From the NCBI RefSeq assembly GCF_029625215.1, contig NZ_CP121197.1, positions 434,001 through 498,000 on the forward strand: 64,000 nucleotides of DNA, in the 5' to 3' direction. Of this stretch, positions 17,981 through 27,283 are shown piece after piece. Within the stretch, counting starts at the first letter, position 1; each line of letters begins with the position of its first letter. A program made the translations under genes and the position numbers. The stretch is from Aurantibacillus circumpalustris. Lineage in GTDB: Bacteria; Bacteroidota; Bacteroidia; B-17B0; Aurantibacillaceae. The notes under the pieces are model-generated. The model made no database searches, had not been told where the DNA came from, and saw nothing but the letters and a program-made list of their open reading frames with translations.

Positions 17981-18403
17981 ATGAAAAAAACAAACCAAAA
18001 CTTCATTCTTTTAACCGCTTTCCTTATTGTAGCATTATCTAGTTGCACAACTCTTAACAAAACAATGAAAGAATCGAATACACTTGTTGAATTAAAAAAA
18101 ACCGATTTCACATTATCCGAACAGGTTACCGGTAATGCCACTCAAATGAAAATACTTGGAATAGATTGGGGTAGGCTCTTCAAAAAAGAAAAAGGTGCAA
18201 CAATTGCAACGCCCCTTATTGGAAACAAAGTAAATGTTGGTAAAGTCGAATCTTACGCTCTGCATGATATGCTTTCATCAAACATGGGTCATGACGTAGT
18301 ATTTTATCCATCTTTTGAGAAATCCCGTTTCAATCTTCTCTTCCTGTACATTAAAACGGAAGTTACAGTAAGAGGGAGATTAGGAAAACTAAATCGCGAA
18401 TAA
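17981..18403 (+). CDS. Small lipoprotein
   Basis: 140 residues with a typical lipobox (VALSSC, Cys about 22). The mature part includes TLSEQVTGNATQMKILGIDW, then a HDVVFYPSFE segment and a basic C-terminus with a TVRGRLGKL ending. I have seen similar short envelope lipoproteins in Bacteroidota but know no function. It precedes a T9SS gene by 41 bases and belongs to the exported-protein block. Confidence 0.8.
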   Translation: MKKTNQNFILLTAFLIVALSSCTTLNKTMKESNTLVELKKTDFTLSEQVTGNATQMKILGIDWGRLFKKEKGATIATPLIGNKVNVGKVESYALHDMLSSNMGHDVVFYPSFEKSRFNLLFLYIKTEVTVRGRLGKLNRE

Positions 18404-18444
18404 CTGTAAATTTTTACATTTAATAATACACTAAACCAATTACA

Positions 18445-19857
18445 ATGAAAAAAAAGATAACATATTTAGCCGTGTTTTTTGTGACATCCCTTTTTTTAAA
18501 AGCACAAATTTCACAAAAATGGCTTCAATTAGGAACCGGAACTCCTAAAAACCAGACTAGTCAACCTTCTATGGCGTTTGATCGACATGGCAATTTATTT
18601 TTAGCTTATACCGATCAAAGCACTCCGCAAAATAAAGCAACGCTGAAAAAATTCGATGGACAAACATGGACAACACTTAGCAATAATTTCACTCCTGGGC
18701 AAGCCCAGTTTATTAAACTTGAACTTGATACAGCAGGTGTTCCCTACGTTGCCTTTCAGGAACCATATCCCGTAACAAAAAAAATCTCAGTTATGAAATA
18801 TAACGGAACGGGTTGGGATACGGTTGGTATAAGAGGCTTTGCAACTGCGGACTTTAATAATCCTGAAATTTCGATGAATATTGATTTTAATAACAACATA
18901 CAGCTTGCTTATAGAGAAAATGCAACCGGAAAAGCATCTGTAATAAGTTACTATGGTATAAATTGGTCTTTTGTTAACAGTGCAAATATTACTGAAGGAG
19001 ATGCTACTAAACTCTCAATGGCCGCGAGAGGTTCTCATTACTATCTTGCATTTAGCAACGGGCATCGTGGAGGAAAACTTTCTGTGATAACACAAACGAT
19101 TGGCGGCGCATGGGTGTATGTTGGAGATACAACCTTATCAACTGGTCCGGTAGATTACATAACTTGTAAAATTTTTGGAGGAACAAATAATGTTTTTACA
19201 GGAATAACATTTAAAGACCTTAGTGACGATAAAGCTTATTTGTTGTCTAAAACCGATTTTGGTATCTGGTCTAATGTTAATAGCACGCCTCAATCTGAGG
19301 GTACTGCAAATTATGTTTGCCTTGCTAAAAAACGTACAGAGCCTTTTAATGGAAAATACTACTGTGGTTATGCAGACGGAACCAGTGGAGGAAATGCAAC
19401 GGTTAAACAATCACATGCAACTGTTGCAAACGGAGTTAGTTTGGTTGGCAAAAAAGGATTTACTGACACGCTTGGTATTTTTGCTGGTGCATTTTACGCC
19501 ACAATGGGAATTGATAAATACGATAGTTTATACATAGCAGTCCAGTCCTTTAATGAATATGTGGTGTTTAAATACAGAAGTATTAATTTAAATTTAGCTG
19601 GGATTCCTCAGTCAAATTTCAACGCGCAAATAAGTATTTTTCCCAACCCTTCAAACGGCCATATAACAACTAGTATAGACAATAGCCTTCCATACAGCAT
19701 GAAGCTTTTTAACTTAGATGGTAAAGTGCTATTCGAAAACCATTCAGAAAAGGGTGAAGATCTTACTATTGATATTTCGAACAAAACAAATGGGGTCTAT
19801 TATATTGAAATAAAACAAAACGACAAACTCACACGAACTAAAGTGATTAAAAATTAA
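18445..19857 (+). CDS. Beta-propeller-like protein with T9SS sorting domain
   Basis: 470 residues. Signal peptide about 1-20 (ending FLKAQ). Four or more units of about 45-50 residues carry a pattern of hydrophobic strand, GTGW or GQTW and a polar turn (KKFDGQTWTTL, MKYNGTGWDTVG, SYYGINWSFV), as in propeller proteins. The C-terminal 75 residues are a T9SS type A domain (FPNPSNGH, GVYYIEIKQN, ending KVIKN). Its tail resembles that of the FG-GAP protein at 11122 (FIEIKQNE, IEIKQND). Probably secreted or surface-attached; no activity is evident. Confidence 0.88.
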   Translation: MKKKITYLAVFFVTSLFLKAQISQKWLQLGTGTPKNQTSQPSMAFDRHGNLFLAYTDQSTPQNKATLKKFDGQTWTTLSNNFTPGQAQFIKLELDTAGVPYVAFQEPYPVTKKISVMKYNGTGWDTVGIRGFATADFNNPEISMNIDFNNNIQLAYRENATGKASVISYYGINWSFVNSANITEGDATKLSMAARGSHYYLAFSNGHRGGKLSVITQTIGGAWVYVGDTTLSTGPVDYITCKIFGGTNNVFTGITFKDLSDDKAYLLSKTDFGIWSNVNSTPQSEGTANYVCLAKKRTEPFNGKYYCGYADGTSGGNATVKQSHATVANGVSLVGKKGFTDTLGIFAGAFYATMGIDKYDSLYIAVQSFNEYVVFKYRSINLNLAGIPQSNFNAQISIFPNPSNGHITTSIDNSLPYSMKLFNLDGKVLFENHSEKGEDLTIDISNKTNGVYYIEIKQNDKLTRTKVIKN

Positions 19858-19884
19858 CTGTTACTAGCCTCAATCAAGCGAGTT

Positions 19885-19918
19885 AATTGCCGTTTAAACT
19901 CACATTTAATCGGCAATT
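19885..19918 (+). terminator. Hairpin between convergent genes
   Basis: AATTGCCG pairs with CGGCAATT, extended by TTTAAA/TTTAA inside, and is followed by ATTATTTTG. It lies between the stop of the T9SS gene at 19857 and the stop of nadD at 19932, so it may serve both. Confidence 0.55.
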
Positions 19919-19931
19919 ATTATTTTGAAAT

Positions 19932-20507
19932 TTACTTTCTATAAAAATTCATTGTATCAATTTCTTCCCACACTTTGGTGGGAAGAAAAAAACGAATATC
20001 CTTTTTATCTTTGATGGCCTGACGAATAAAGGTCGCCGATATATCCATCATCGGTGCTTGTGTTAAATGTATATGTGGGTGTTCATCAAATTGAGTTGTT
20101 GCGCAATTCGGACGTGGGTAAACATAAATATGAAACCCTTTTAAAATCTCTTCATAGTTTTTCCACTTATGAAATGATTGTAAATTATCCTGACCCATAA
20201 TAAGACTAAAGGTATGTTCTGGATATTTTTCTTTTATGTGAACAAGGGTATTAATGGTATAAGAAGGTTGTGTTAATCCAAATTCAATATTCGAACTCCG
20301 CATGTTGGGATGATCGTCAATCGCAGCATTCACCAGCATGAGGCGTTGATTTTGATCCAATAACTGACTTTTGGTTTTTAATGGGTTTTGCGGACTTACT
20401 ACCAACCAAACCTTTTCCATGTCGGTAAAACTCAGCATATAGTTGGCGAGCGCCATGTGTCCTATATGAACTGGATTAAAAGAACCAAAGAATAAACCAA
20501 TATGCAT
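19932..20507 (-). CDS. nadD: Nicotinate-nucleotide adenylyltransferase
   Basis: 191 residues, normal length for NadD. It joins nicotinate mononucleotide and ATP to form deamido-NAD in NAD synthesis. The nucleotidyltransferase signature GSFNPVHIGHMALA is at 8-21 and the C-terminal ISATFIRQ matches the family ISSTxIR motif. The ATG at 20507 is only 4 bases from a perfect -7 promoter element (20512-20519), so the transcript may be leaderless or nearly so. It is divergent from pabB, 57 bases apart. Confidence 0.95.
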   Translation of the reverse strand: MHIGLFFGSFNPVHIGHMALANYMLSFTDMEKVWLVVSPQNPLKTKSQLLDQNQRLMLVNAAIDDHPNMRSSNIEFGLTQPSYTINTLVHIKEKYPEHTFSLIMGQDNLQSFHKWKNYEEILKGFHIYVYPRPNCATTQFDEHPHIHLTQAPMMDISATFIRQAIKDKKDIRFFLPTKVWEEIDTMNFYRK

Positions 20508-20511
20508 GGTT

Positions 20512-20519
20512 CAAAATTA
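20512..20519 (-). promoter_or_regulatory. -7 element of nadD, adjacent to the start codon
   Basis: TAATTTTG on the minus strand matches TAnnTTTG completely and ends 4 bases before the nadD ATG. No TTG sits at the usual -33 distance. If used, transcription would begin at or next to the start codon. Confidence 0.4.
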
Positions 20520-20564
20520 CTAGTTATTTCTTTTTAATCTTACTTTTACTAATTATTCTACACA

Positions 20565-21629
20565 ATGAGTTTTGAACCATTTAAAAACTGCTTCTTCGAA
20601 CCTGCCACAAAAGATACACCTGGTTTGCTATATCTTTTATCCGACGATCCAGTCGAATACACTATTAATTCGTTTGTTATAATTCCGTATACCAATTCCA
20701 CTTCAAAAATCGATCCCTGCTTTTACAGGCTTGAAGGTGTTATCCGCACAGACGTAAGCCCGCTCATGCAATACACCGATGTGGAATACCCAATTAGAAT
20801 GAAAAGCAGGACTCCAAAAGAAGAGTACATAAAAAATATTCATAAGCTTAAAGAAGAAATTCAAAATGGAAATATTTATGAAATAAATTATTGCATAGAA
20901 TTCTACGCCGAAAATATTCTTATTGATCCCTTGAATATTTTTTTAAAACTCAATGAGTTAGCCAAGGCTCCTTATTCACAACTAATAAAACTTGGTGACG
21001 AGTACATAATCTGTGCCAGTCCAGAATTATTCCTTGCAAAAAAGGGAAATACAGTTTACACCAAACCAATTAAAGGGACAATAAAACGTGGAAAAAATAA
21101 AGAAGAAGATCTTGAATTAAAAAACGAATTACAGAACAATCTTAAAGAACGAACTGAAAATGTAATGGCTGTTGATGTTGCTAGAAATGATCTTTCAATG
21201 TTCGCCAAAAAGGGAAGTGTAAGCGTAAATAAATTATATAACATCGAAACATTTGAAACCGTGCATCAAATGGTAAGCACCGTGAGTTGTGAAGCAAAAG
21301 AAAACACTTCCTTTAAAAAAATAATTGATTCCACTTTCCCTATGGCAAGTATGACTGGTGCCCCAAAACATAAAGCCATGGAATTAATTAATAGCCACGA
21401 AGATTTTGAAAGAAATTATTATTCAGGCACAATGGGCACAATTGATGAAAAAGGAGACTTGACCTTGTCTGTAATTATTAGAAGCATTTTTTACAATCAA
21501 AAAACAAAAAAAATTTCAATTGCCGTGGGTGGTGCCATTACTTACTTAAGCGATCCAGAAAAAGAATACCAGGAATGTTTATTAAAAGCTAGTGCATTAT
21601 TGAAAGTTTTGAATGCTGAAATCAACTAA
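20565..21629 (+). CDS. pabB: Chorismate-binding enzyme, aminodeoxychorismate synthase component I-like
   Basis: 354 residues, mainly the catalytic chorismate-binding domain. Motifs: SPELFLAKKGN, KPIKGTIKRG, MTGAPKHKAM and YYSGTMGTI. In this family a lysine in PIKGT is characteristic of aminodeoxychorismate synthase (PabB, folate pathway), while anthranilate synthase usually has Ala there, so PabB is preferred. The long N-terminal half of typical TrpE/PabB is shortened. No glutamine amidotransferase partner or lyase is in the window. Its last 4 bases overlap the convergent MmcQ-like gene. Confidence 0.85.
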   Translation: MSFEPFKNCFFEPATKDTPGLLYLLSDDPVEYTINSFVIIPYTNSTSKIDPCFYRLEGVIRTDVSPLMQYTDVEYPIRMKSRTPKEEYIKNIHKLKEEIQNGNIYEINYCIEFYAENILIDPLNIFLKLNELAKAPYSQLIKLGDEYIICASPELFLAKKGNTVYTKPIKGTIKRGKNKEEDLELKNELQNNLKERTENVMAVDVARNDLSMFAKKGSVSVNKLYNIETFETVHQMVSTVSCEAKENTSFKKIIDSTFPMASMTGAPKHKAMELINSHEDFERNYYSGTMGTIDEKGDLTLSVIIRSIFYNQKTKKISIAVGGAITYLSDPEKEYQECLLKASALLKVLNAEIN

Positions 21630-21967
21630 TCGCGCTTATACTTTGCCGATAACTCTTTTGGTGCAATTTCACAATAAGCGCAGGTAAGAGCATCTTTAAA
21701 AAGATCGGTTCTTACTTTTTTTAATTCTACGAAAGTCCAACCTTGTTTGCCCCATTTATTTGGAACCGGATAAATAATATTTGAATCAAATGCACAAAAA
21801 ACCGATTGATCGATTAAAGATAACTTTAAGCAAGCTCTATTATTTTTTAGATCAAATGTGGCAAATATCTTTTTGCGAATTCTAAAAGATGGTTTTTCAA
21901 AATGTGGTATCTCTTCTGCCTCTTCAAATGAAAGAGCCAGTTTTCTATATGCCGCTATACTTATCAT
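21626..21967 (-). CDS. MmcQ/YjbR-family protein
   Basis: 113 residues, the usual size of MmcQ/YjbR proteins, which have a CyaY-like fold and a suggested DNA-binding role. The order AYRKLALSFEEAEEIPHFEK, FRIRKKIFATFD, then PNKWGKQGWTFVEL fits the family. It is the third gene of a probable pepT-DUF1398-MmcQ operon (8-base gap upstream). Its 3' end overlaps pabB by 4 bases on the opposite strand. The cellular role is not established. Confidence 0.85.
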   Translation of the reverse strand: MISIAAYRKLALSFEEAEEIPHFEKPSFRIRKKIFATFDLKNNRACLKLSLIDQSVFCAFDSNIIYPVPNKWGKQGWTFVELKKVRTDLFKDALTCAYCEIAPKELSAKYKRD

Positions 21968-21975
21968 TAAATCCT

Positions 21976-22359
21976 TTAGAAAGGGATTAACTCTTCATAA
22001 CTACCACCAGAACCAATATAAGTCACCCGTTTTTGATTTCCGTTCAGTGTCGCTTCATAAAACCGAACACCCGCTTTCGCGATCTCATTCATAAACTCAG
22101 GGTAGGTACTTTTTCCCTGCTGTGTGGTTTTTACCGCTTGAACCGTTAGTTCTTTATTGAACTCTGCTTCTACAACTCTTTGAGCTAACTCAGAAGAATG
22201 CAAGGAACTTTTTCCTCCTTCTAAACGATAAAGTGTTATACCCGTTGCAACATCTACTGTATAAGACTGTATTCCCAGCCTTATAAGTGCATGAACCAAA
22301 TCAGGATACGTTTTACTTACCTGATAAATTGCCTTAATTTTATTTTGTAATTCATCCAT
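21976..22359 (-). CDS. DUF1398-family protein
   Basis: 127 residues matching the DUF1398 (YbcV-like) pattern: a helical N-terminus (TYPDLVHALIRLGIQSYTVD), a central LYRLEGGKSS and the conserved end YPEFMNEIAKAGVRFYEATL. Function unknown. It lies 16 bases after pepT and 8 bases before the MmcQ-like gene, consistent with one transcript. Confidence 0.82.
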   Translation of the reverse strand: MDELQNKIKAIYQVSKTYPDLVHALIRLGIQSYTVDVATGITLYRLEGGKSSLHSSELAQRVVEAEFNKELTVQAVKTTQQGKSTYPEFMNEIAKAGVRFYEATLNGNQKRVTYIGSGGSYEELIPF

Positions 22360-22375
22360 GGTCTATTAATTTAAA

Positions 22376-23623
22376 TTAACTTTTCTCTTCCCAAATACTT
22401 ACAAGATTTACAATGGTCTCAACCGCTTTCTGCATATCCTGAGAACTTACCCATTCTTGTTTACTATGAATAGCATGTTGTGCTGCAAAAATATTCGCAC
22501 AAGGTAATCCCATAAATGAAAACCTTGAGCCATCAGTACCTCCGCGAATACTATCTAATTTCGGAGTTAAACCTGAGCGTGTAATGGCCTCCAATGCATG
22601 GCCAATTATTTCAGGATTTTTGTCCAAAACATCTTTCATGTTCCTGTACTGCTCAGTTACAATGAACTCGTACGAGGATTTATCATAATGCGACAATACT
22701 TCTACTGTAATCATTCTTAGCTCATCTTCCAATGCTAAAAGTGTTGGTGTATCAAAAGCACGAATAATAAATTTAATTTCGGCTTCTTCCAATGCTCCAG
22801 TAATTCCTGTTGGATGAATAAAAGGTTGTTTTTTCTCAGTGGTCTCAGGAGTTTTCTCTACCGGAATTTTGTTGATGATTTGAGCCGCAATTTTAATAGC
22901 ATGTTGCATTTTGTCTTTGGCATATCCTGGATGGGTAGAAAACCCTTTGATTTTTATGCTCACACCGTCTGCACTGAAAGTTTCATTTTCAAGAGTTCCA
23001 ACAGGGCCTCCATCCAAGGTGTATCCAAAATCAGCACCTAGTTTTTTAATATTTGCTTTATCTGCTCCACGTCCTATTTCTTCATCAGGAGTAAATAAAA
23101 TTCTCACCTTACCATGTTTCACTTCTGGATGCGTCATTAAAAAATGGGCTGCGTCCATAATTTCAGCAACACCGGCCTTATCATCTGAACCTAACAGTGT
23201 AGTACCGTCGGTAGTAATCACATCGTTGCCAATTTGATTTTTTAAGTCAGGATGTTCAGATACTTTTATTACTTGAGAAGTGTCGCCTGGTAATACAAGG
23301 TCTTGTCCTTTATAATTTTTATGAATGATTGGTTTTACGTTAGTTCCTGAACAATCGGGTGCAGTATCTACATGCGAACAAAAACAAATTACGGGAACTT
23401 TTTTAGTGGTATTGCTTTCAATGGTTCCGTAAACATATCCATGTTCATCTAACTCAGCATCTTTAATACCCATTTCTTTTAGTTCTTCAACCAGAAGTCT
23501 TGAAAGATTTTTTTGTTTTTCAGTACTCGGACAAGTTGGAGATTCTGCATTAGATTGTGTGTCTATTTTAGCGTAACGCACAAAACGATCGGTTACTGTG
23601 AAATTGTACTTGTTAAGGCTCAT
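22376..23623 (-). CDS. pepT: Peptidase T (tripeptidase)
   Basis: 415 residues from the ATG at 23623. An upstream in-frame start at 23674 would add 17 hydrophobic residues absent from the family and would cross the likely promoter. It is an M20B zinc aminotripeptidase acting in the cytoplasm. Metal-site motifs: CSHVDTAPD (His and Asp), GSDDKAGVAEI (bridging Asp), TPDEEIGRG (catalytic and ligand Glu), TLDGGPVGTLE (Asp) and AQHAIHSKQEW (His). Length agrees with PepT. It is the first gene of a three-gene operon and is divergent from the ABC transporter. Confidence 0.94.
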   Translation of the reverse strand: MSLNKYNFTVTDRFVRYAKIDTQSNAESPTCPSTEKQKNLSRLLVEELKEMGIKDAELDEHGYVYGTIESNTTKKVPVICFCSHVDTAPDCSGTNVKPIIHKNYKGQDLVLPGDTSQVIKVSEHPDLKNQIGNDVITTDGTTLLGSDDKAGVAEIMDAAHFLMTHPEVKHGKVRILFTPDEEIGRGADKANIKKLGADFGYTLDGGPVGTLENETFSADGVSIKIKGFSTHPGYAKDKMQHAIKIAAQIINKIPVEKTPETTEKKQPFIHPTGITGALEEAEIKFIIRAFDTPTLLALEDELRMITVEVLSHYDKSSYEFIVTEQYRNMKDVLDKNPEIIGHALEAITRSGLTPKLDSIRGGTDGSRFSFMGLPCANIFAAQHAIHSKQEWVSSQDMQKAVETIVNLVSIWEEKS

Positions 23624-23641
23624 AATTTTTATTTTGAAGAA

Positions 23642-23670
23642 TAAAAGTAGGAAAAATCTGCTTTTAACAA
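23642..23670 (-). promoter_or_regulatory. Promoter of pepT operon
   Basis: On the minus strand TTG (23670-23668) is followed after 18 bases by TACTTTTA (23649-23642), 7 of 8 matching the full-length consensus TAnnTTTG. It sits about 20 bases before the pepT ATG. It partly shares space with the start of the divergent membrane-protein gene. Confidence 0.4.
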
Positions 23671-23706
23671 TCATTAAATAACAGTCTTTGGCAGAATTTA
23701 CTTCCT

Positions 23707-24618
23707 TTGACAGTGCAATTATTAAAGCTTCGTTATTTTCAAATTAAACGTGATTTAAGCTATTGGTTTATCATCATTGCTTTAGTCGTGTTTTACATTT
23801 CCAAAAACGTTTCTGAGTTTTCGTTAAATTACCTGCTAGTTCTCTGCGGTGGATTTTTGTTTTTTCTTCTCAATTATCATCTCAACAGAAAGGATCTTAA
23901 TTTTTTGAATAAATATTTTAGCGCACCAAAATTCAATCTTTGGTTGAATTATAATTTACTAACACTTCCTTTGTCAATTAGTATTTTGTTTACACAGCCG
24001 TATTACTTTGCCATAACTCTGCACTTGTGTGTTTCACTAATTCCTTTTATGGCAGCAAAACCTTCCTTACCGAAACTTATTTTTATGAAGCAGTTTGTCC
24101 CAACATCTCAGTTTGAGTGGATAGCAGGTTTAAGAAGTAGTTTCTATTTATTAATGCCACTTTTTATTCTCGTTTTATTTTTTAGTCCAGTTAAATTTTT
24201 TGGGCCTGTTACTTTGTTTTTAGTAAACTCTCTTTTTTTAGGATTTTATAGATACTTCGAGCCACTGGTGATGCTAAATCCAGAAGGATTAGAGCCGCAA
24301 GAATTTCTGGATCGAAAAAATAAATTTTTAATTAAAATGATTTTAGTGCTCAATGTCCCCCCTCTAATAATTAATTCTTTTTTTAATTTAGATGTGGCTT
24401 GGTTTAACATTTGCTTTTTAATTGGTTTTACTTTACTGGCTTTGTGCACCATTTATATGAAGTATTCAGATTATAAGCCCAACGAAGAACAACCCTTTCA
24501 CATGGATTCATTAATCGTGTTTGCTGCCGTACTCATTCCGTTTTTTCTGCCTATTTCTTATTTTCTTAATCGTTCTTACAAGAAAAAAGCGTTACTAAAT
24601 CTTACAAACTACGCATGA
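23707..24618 (+). CDS. ABC transporter membrane subunit
   Basis: 303 residues with about six to eight hydrophobic segments and little polar sequence between them. No ATG occurs near the start; the candidates are TTG at 23707 or GTG at 23713, both followed by a frame beginning QLLKLRYFQIKRDL. The gene overlaps the ATP-binding subunit gene by 4 bases (ATGA), which strongly suggests a two-part ABC transporter. The family is divergent and the substrate is unknown. The arrangement resembles small antibiotic- or lipid-export pairs. Confidence 0.8.
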   Translation: MTVQLLKLRYFQIKRDLSYWFIIIALVVFYISKNVSEFSLNYLLVLCGGFLFFLLNYHLNRKDLNFLNKYFSAPKFNLWLNYNLLTLPLSISILFTQPYYFAITLHLCVSLIPFMAAKPSLPKLIFMKQFVPTSQFEWIAGLRSSFYLLMPLFILVLFFSPVKFFGPVTLFLVNSLFLGFYRYFEPLVMLNPEGLEPQEFLDRKNKFLIKMILVLNVPPLIINSFFNLDVAWFNICFLIGFTLLALCTIYMKYSDYKPNEEQPFHMDSLIVFAAVLIPFFLPISYFLNRSYKKKALLNLTNYA

Positions 24619-25301
24619 TCACAACTAAAATAGTATCATTCAAATATAAAGAATCCGTTGTTTTAGAAAATATCGATTTAAGTTTTGAATCGGGTAAAAC
24701 TCATGGTATTGTTGGCTTAAATGGAGCCGGAAAAACGACCTATTTTAATTTGATGGCCGGCTTTATAAAAGATGAAGGCTGTTCGTTTACCAGAGATGGT
24801 AAATTAATACAACGCAAAGACATCGCCTTCATTGATACTGATCTCTTTTTTTATCCAAAACTTACTGCAAAAGAATTTTTAAGTGTTTTCCCAAATACTA
24901 ACACCACTTACCACGAAGAAAAACTCGCCGATTTATTTAAGTTGCCATTAAATGGTTTTATGGAAGAATTTTCTACAGGCATGAAGAAAAAACTGTTGTT
25001 ACAAAGTCAGATCAAACAAAACAAGGAAATATACATTCTCGACGAACCTTTTAATGGCCTAGACTTGGAAACAAATAAAATTTTGGAAGTAATTATTGCA
25101 ATCTTAAACGAAAGAGGAAAAACCGTTTTTATTTCTTCACACATTCTTGAACCACTATTAGAAATATGTTCTCAAATTCATTACTTAAAAAACAAAACAG
25201 TTTTTAAATCCTACAAAAAACATGAATTCAATTTAATAGAAGAGGAGCTGTTTGGTAACTACGCCCGCGAAATGAAAAATAAACTTTTAAAAATAATTTG
25301 A
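24615..25301 (+). CDS. ABC transporter ATP-binding subunit
   Basis: 228 residues. Walker A GLNGAGKTT (about 34-42), a signature-like FSTGMKKKLLL (variant of LSGGQ), Walker B YILDEPFNG and the H-loop ISSHILE. It resembles the ATPase of export systems. Translation is coupled to the membrane subunit by an ATGA overlap. The gene order fits an importer-independent exporter with no binding protein. Confidence 0.92.
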   Translation: MITTKIVSFKYKESVVLENIDLSFESGKTHGIVGLNGAGKTTYFNLMAGFIKDEGCSFTRDGKLIQRKDIAFIDTDLFFYPKLTAKEFLSVFPNTNTTYHEEKLADLFKLPLNGFMEEFSTGMKKKLLLQSQIKQNKEIYILDEPFNGLDLETNKILEVIIAILNERGKTVFISSHILEPLLEICSQIHYLKNKTVFKSYKKHEFNLIEEELFGNYAREMKNKLLKII

Positions 25302-25315
25302 TAAGTAATAAACAT

Positions 25316-25495
25316 TTAATGGCTTCTTATTCTACTCCAAATGACCCTTTTGATCGATTTCCAGTGTTTGTTTTCCTCAGTTATTTTAGTCGCTAAAAGC
25401 CTATAACAGTGTTCTTCTTGTTTCCATATGTTCATGGAAGAGCTTCCCGTTTTCAGTTTTTGTAATACTAAATATGCGTTGTCTTGACTAAGCAT
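25316..25495 (-). CDS. Possible 59-residue small protein
   Basis: A minus-strand frame with an ATG at 25495 and TAA at 25316 gives 59 residues, beginning MLSQDNAYLVLQKLKTGSSS and ending KRVIWSRIRSH. It is basic, helical in appearance and rich in Trp, Lys and Arg. It fills an otherwise empty 281-base gap between the ABC operon and the XRE gene, on the opposite strand to both. A second in-frame ATG lies at codon 21. I recognise no family; the composition looks like a real small protein rather than noise. Confidence 0.4.
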   Translation of the reverse strand: MLSQDNAYLVLQKLKTGSSSMNIWKQEEHCYRLLATKITEENKHWKSIKRVIWSRIRSH

Positions 25496-25600
25496 GTAAA
25501 TTCAATCGTTAGAGAATAAAATTTTTCAAACTTAGGGTTTGCTTATAGTCCTAATAAGACAAATTAAAGCTTAATAAGATTAGTGAAATATTCGATTATT

Positions 25601-25990
25601 ATGAATTTTCACTGTGTGAATAAGGACATTGGTAAAAAGATTAAAAAAATTAGGGAAAGTAAGAATATGAATACCAAAAATTTAGCAGATGCTGTTGGTA
25701 TTTTAGACACTTCACTTTCGAAAATTGAAAGAATAGGTACAAATAATGTTGAAACTTTAAAAAAAATTGCTGAAGCACTTGATGTGCGGGTAAGTGACTT
25801 TTTTGAAGAAAATAGTTACGTTTTTGAACCAGAAATAAAAATGGATCACGTAACTAAAGACGACCTCGCTAAATCAAACCGTGAAATAATCAAAATTTTA
25901 AGGTCTGAAATTAATCAACTTCGGGAAGAGCTTTCTTTAAAAAAAGATTCCTATAAACCTAAAGCGGAAACGCGGAAAAAGAAATCCTAA
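25601..25990 (+). CDS. XRE-family helix-turn-helix regulator
   Basis: 129 residues from the ATG at 25601; a GTG at 25583 would add six residues without support. The N-terminal 60 residues are a Cro/C1-type HTH: IGKKIKKIRESKNMNTKNLA, then TSLSKIER and TLKKIAEALDVRVSDFFE. A linker and a short coiled coil (EIIKILRSEINQLREELSL) could mediate dimerisation. The last residues are very basic (KPKAETRKKKS). It is a stand-alone gene converging with clpX. Targets are unknown; the neighbouring ABC transporter is a possible one. Confidence 0.9.
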   Translation: MNFHCVNKDIGKKIKKIRESKNMNTKNLADAVGILDTSLSKIERIGTNNVETLKKIAEALDVRVSDFFEENSYVFEPEIKMDHVTKDDLAKSNREIIKILRSEINQLREELSLKKDSYKPKAETRKKKS

Positions 25991-26026
25991 ACAGATTCTC
26001 TTCGCTTTTTAAAAAAAACGCTTTTA

Positions 26027-27271
26027 TTAAGCTACCTTTAACTGACTTAACCTTGCGTTTTTCAACTTTTCTAAAGCATAATCTAAAGTTAAAGTGAACT
26101 GCTTAACGGGTTTTTCCTCGCTTGGTAACGAATACATGATGTCTGTCATTATAGCTTCGCAAATGCCCCGCAAACCTCTCGCTCCCAATTTAAATTCAAT
26201 TGCTTTATCAACAATTAAATTTAAAACCTCCTCGTCAATTTCCAGTTTAGTGCCTTCCATTTTAAACAATTGTTTATATTGTTTCATAAGAGCATTTTTA
26301 GGGTCAGTTAAGATCTGACGCAAAGCATCTCTATCTAAAGGTTTTAAATAAGTTAATACAGGTAAACGACCAATTAATTCAGGAATTAATCCGAATGACT
26401 TTAAATCCTGTGGAGAAATATATTGCAGCAAGTTGCCTTTATCCAACTCAACCGCATCTGTAACTGCCGAATAGCCCACAGCTGTAGTGTTTAAACGTTT
26501 GGCGATTTTCTTTTCAATACCATCAAAGGCACCGCCACAGATAAACAAAATGTTTTTTGTGTTAACAGCAATCATTTTTGCATCGGGATGCTTTCTTCCT
26601 CCTTGAGGTGGAACATTTACTACCGTGCCTTCTAAAAGTTTTAGCATGGCTTGTTGAACCCCTTCGCCGCTTACGTCTCTCGTAATTGAGGGATTATCGC
26701 TTTTACGTGCAATCTTATCTACCTCATCAATAAATACAATTCCTTTTTCGGCAGCCGCAACGTCATAATCAGCAGCTTGTAACAAACGCGTTAAAATACT
26801 CTCAACATCTTCGCCCACATAGCCCGCCTCAGTTAACACAGTTGCATCTGCAATACAAAATGGCACATTTAACATAGTGGCAATGCTGCGCGCCAAAAGT
26901 GTTTTACCTGTACCTGTTTCTCCAACCAAAATTAAATTAGATTTATCTATCTCAACCTCTTCCTTATTGTTTTTTGCAACATGCGCAATTCGCTTAAAAT
27001 GATTATATACAGCAACACTCAATACTTTTTTAGCATCATCTTGTCCAATCACGTACTCATCCAACTTCTCTTTAATTGTTTTAGGCTTAAGTAAATTAAT
27101 GGCGTGTTGAACTTGTTGTTTTTGCTCACCAACAGATTCCTCTTTAATAATGCCATAAGCCTGAGTAACGCAATTGTCACAAACGTGGCCATTTATCCCG
27201 GCTATTAAAATTTTTGATTCTTTTTTATCACGCCCACAAAGTGAGCAACGTATTGCTGTATCTTTTGCCAT
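26027..27271 (-). CDS. clpX: ClpX, ATP-dependent unfoldase of ClpXP
   Basis: 414 residues from the ATG at 27271. A TTG 15 bases upstream also lies in frame but sits inside the -7 promoter element, so it is rejected. N-terminal zinc-binding domain with CSLCGR and CDNCV; Walker A GETGTGKT; pore loop GYVG; Walker [10 protein letters not shown]; arginine region ELIGRLPV; C-terminal sensor-2 GARGLR. The IGF loop that docks ClpP reads VGY here. ClpX unfolds tagged proteins and feeds ClpP. clpP is not in the window. Confidence 0.96.
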   Translation of the reverse strand: MAKDTAIRCSLCGRDKKESKILIAGINGHVCDNCVTQAYGIIKEESVGEQKQQVQHAINLLKPKTIKEKLDEYVIGQDDAKKVLSVAVYNHFKRIAHVAKNNKEEVEIDKSNLILVGETGTGKTLLARSIATMLNVPFCIADATVLTEAGYVGEDVESILTRLLQAADYDVAAAEKGIVFIDEVDKIARKSDNPSITRDVSGEGVQQAMLKLLEGTVVNVPPQGGRKHPDAKMIAVNTKNILFICGGAFDGIEKKIAKRLNTTAVGYSAVTDAVELDKGNLLQYISPQDLKSFGLIPELIGRLPVLTYLKPLDRDALRQILTDPKNALMKQYKQLFKMEGTKLEIDEEVLNLIVDKAIEFKLGARGLRGICEAIMTDIMYSLPSEEKPVKQFTLTLDYALEKLKNARLSQLKVA

Positions 27272-27283
27272 TTTACTAGGGTA

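Noticed and set aside
23624-23674. A 17-residue extension of PepT
   Set aside because: The extra residues are hydrophobic, absent from the family and overlap the likely promoter.
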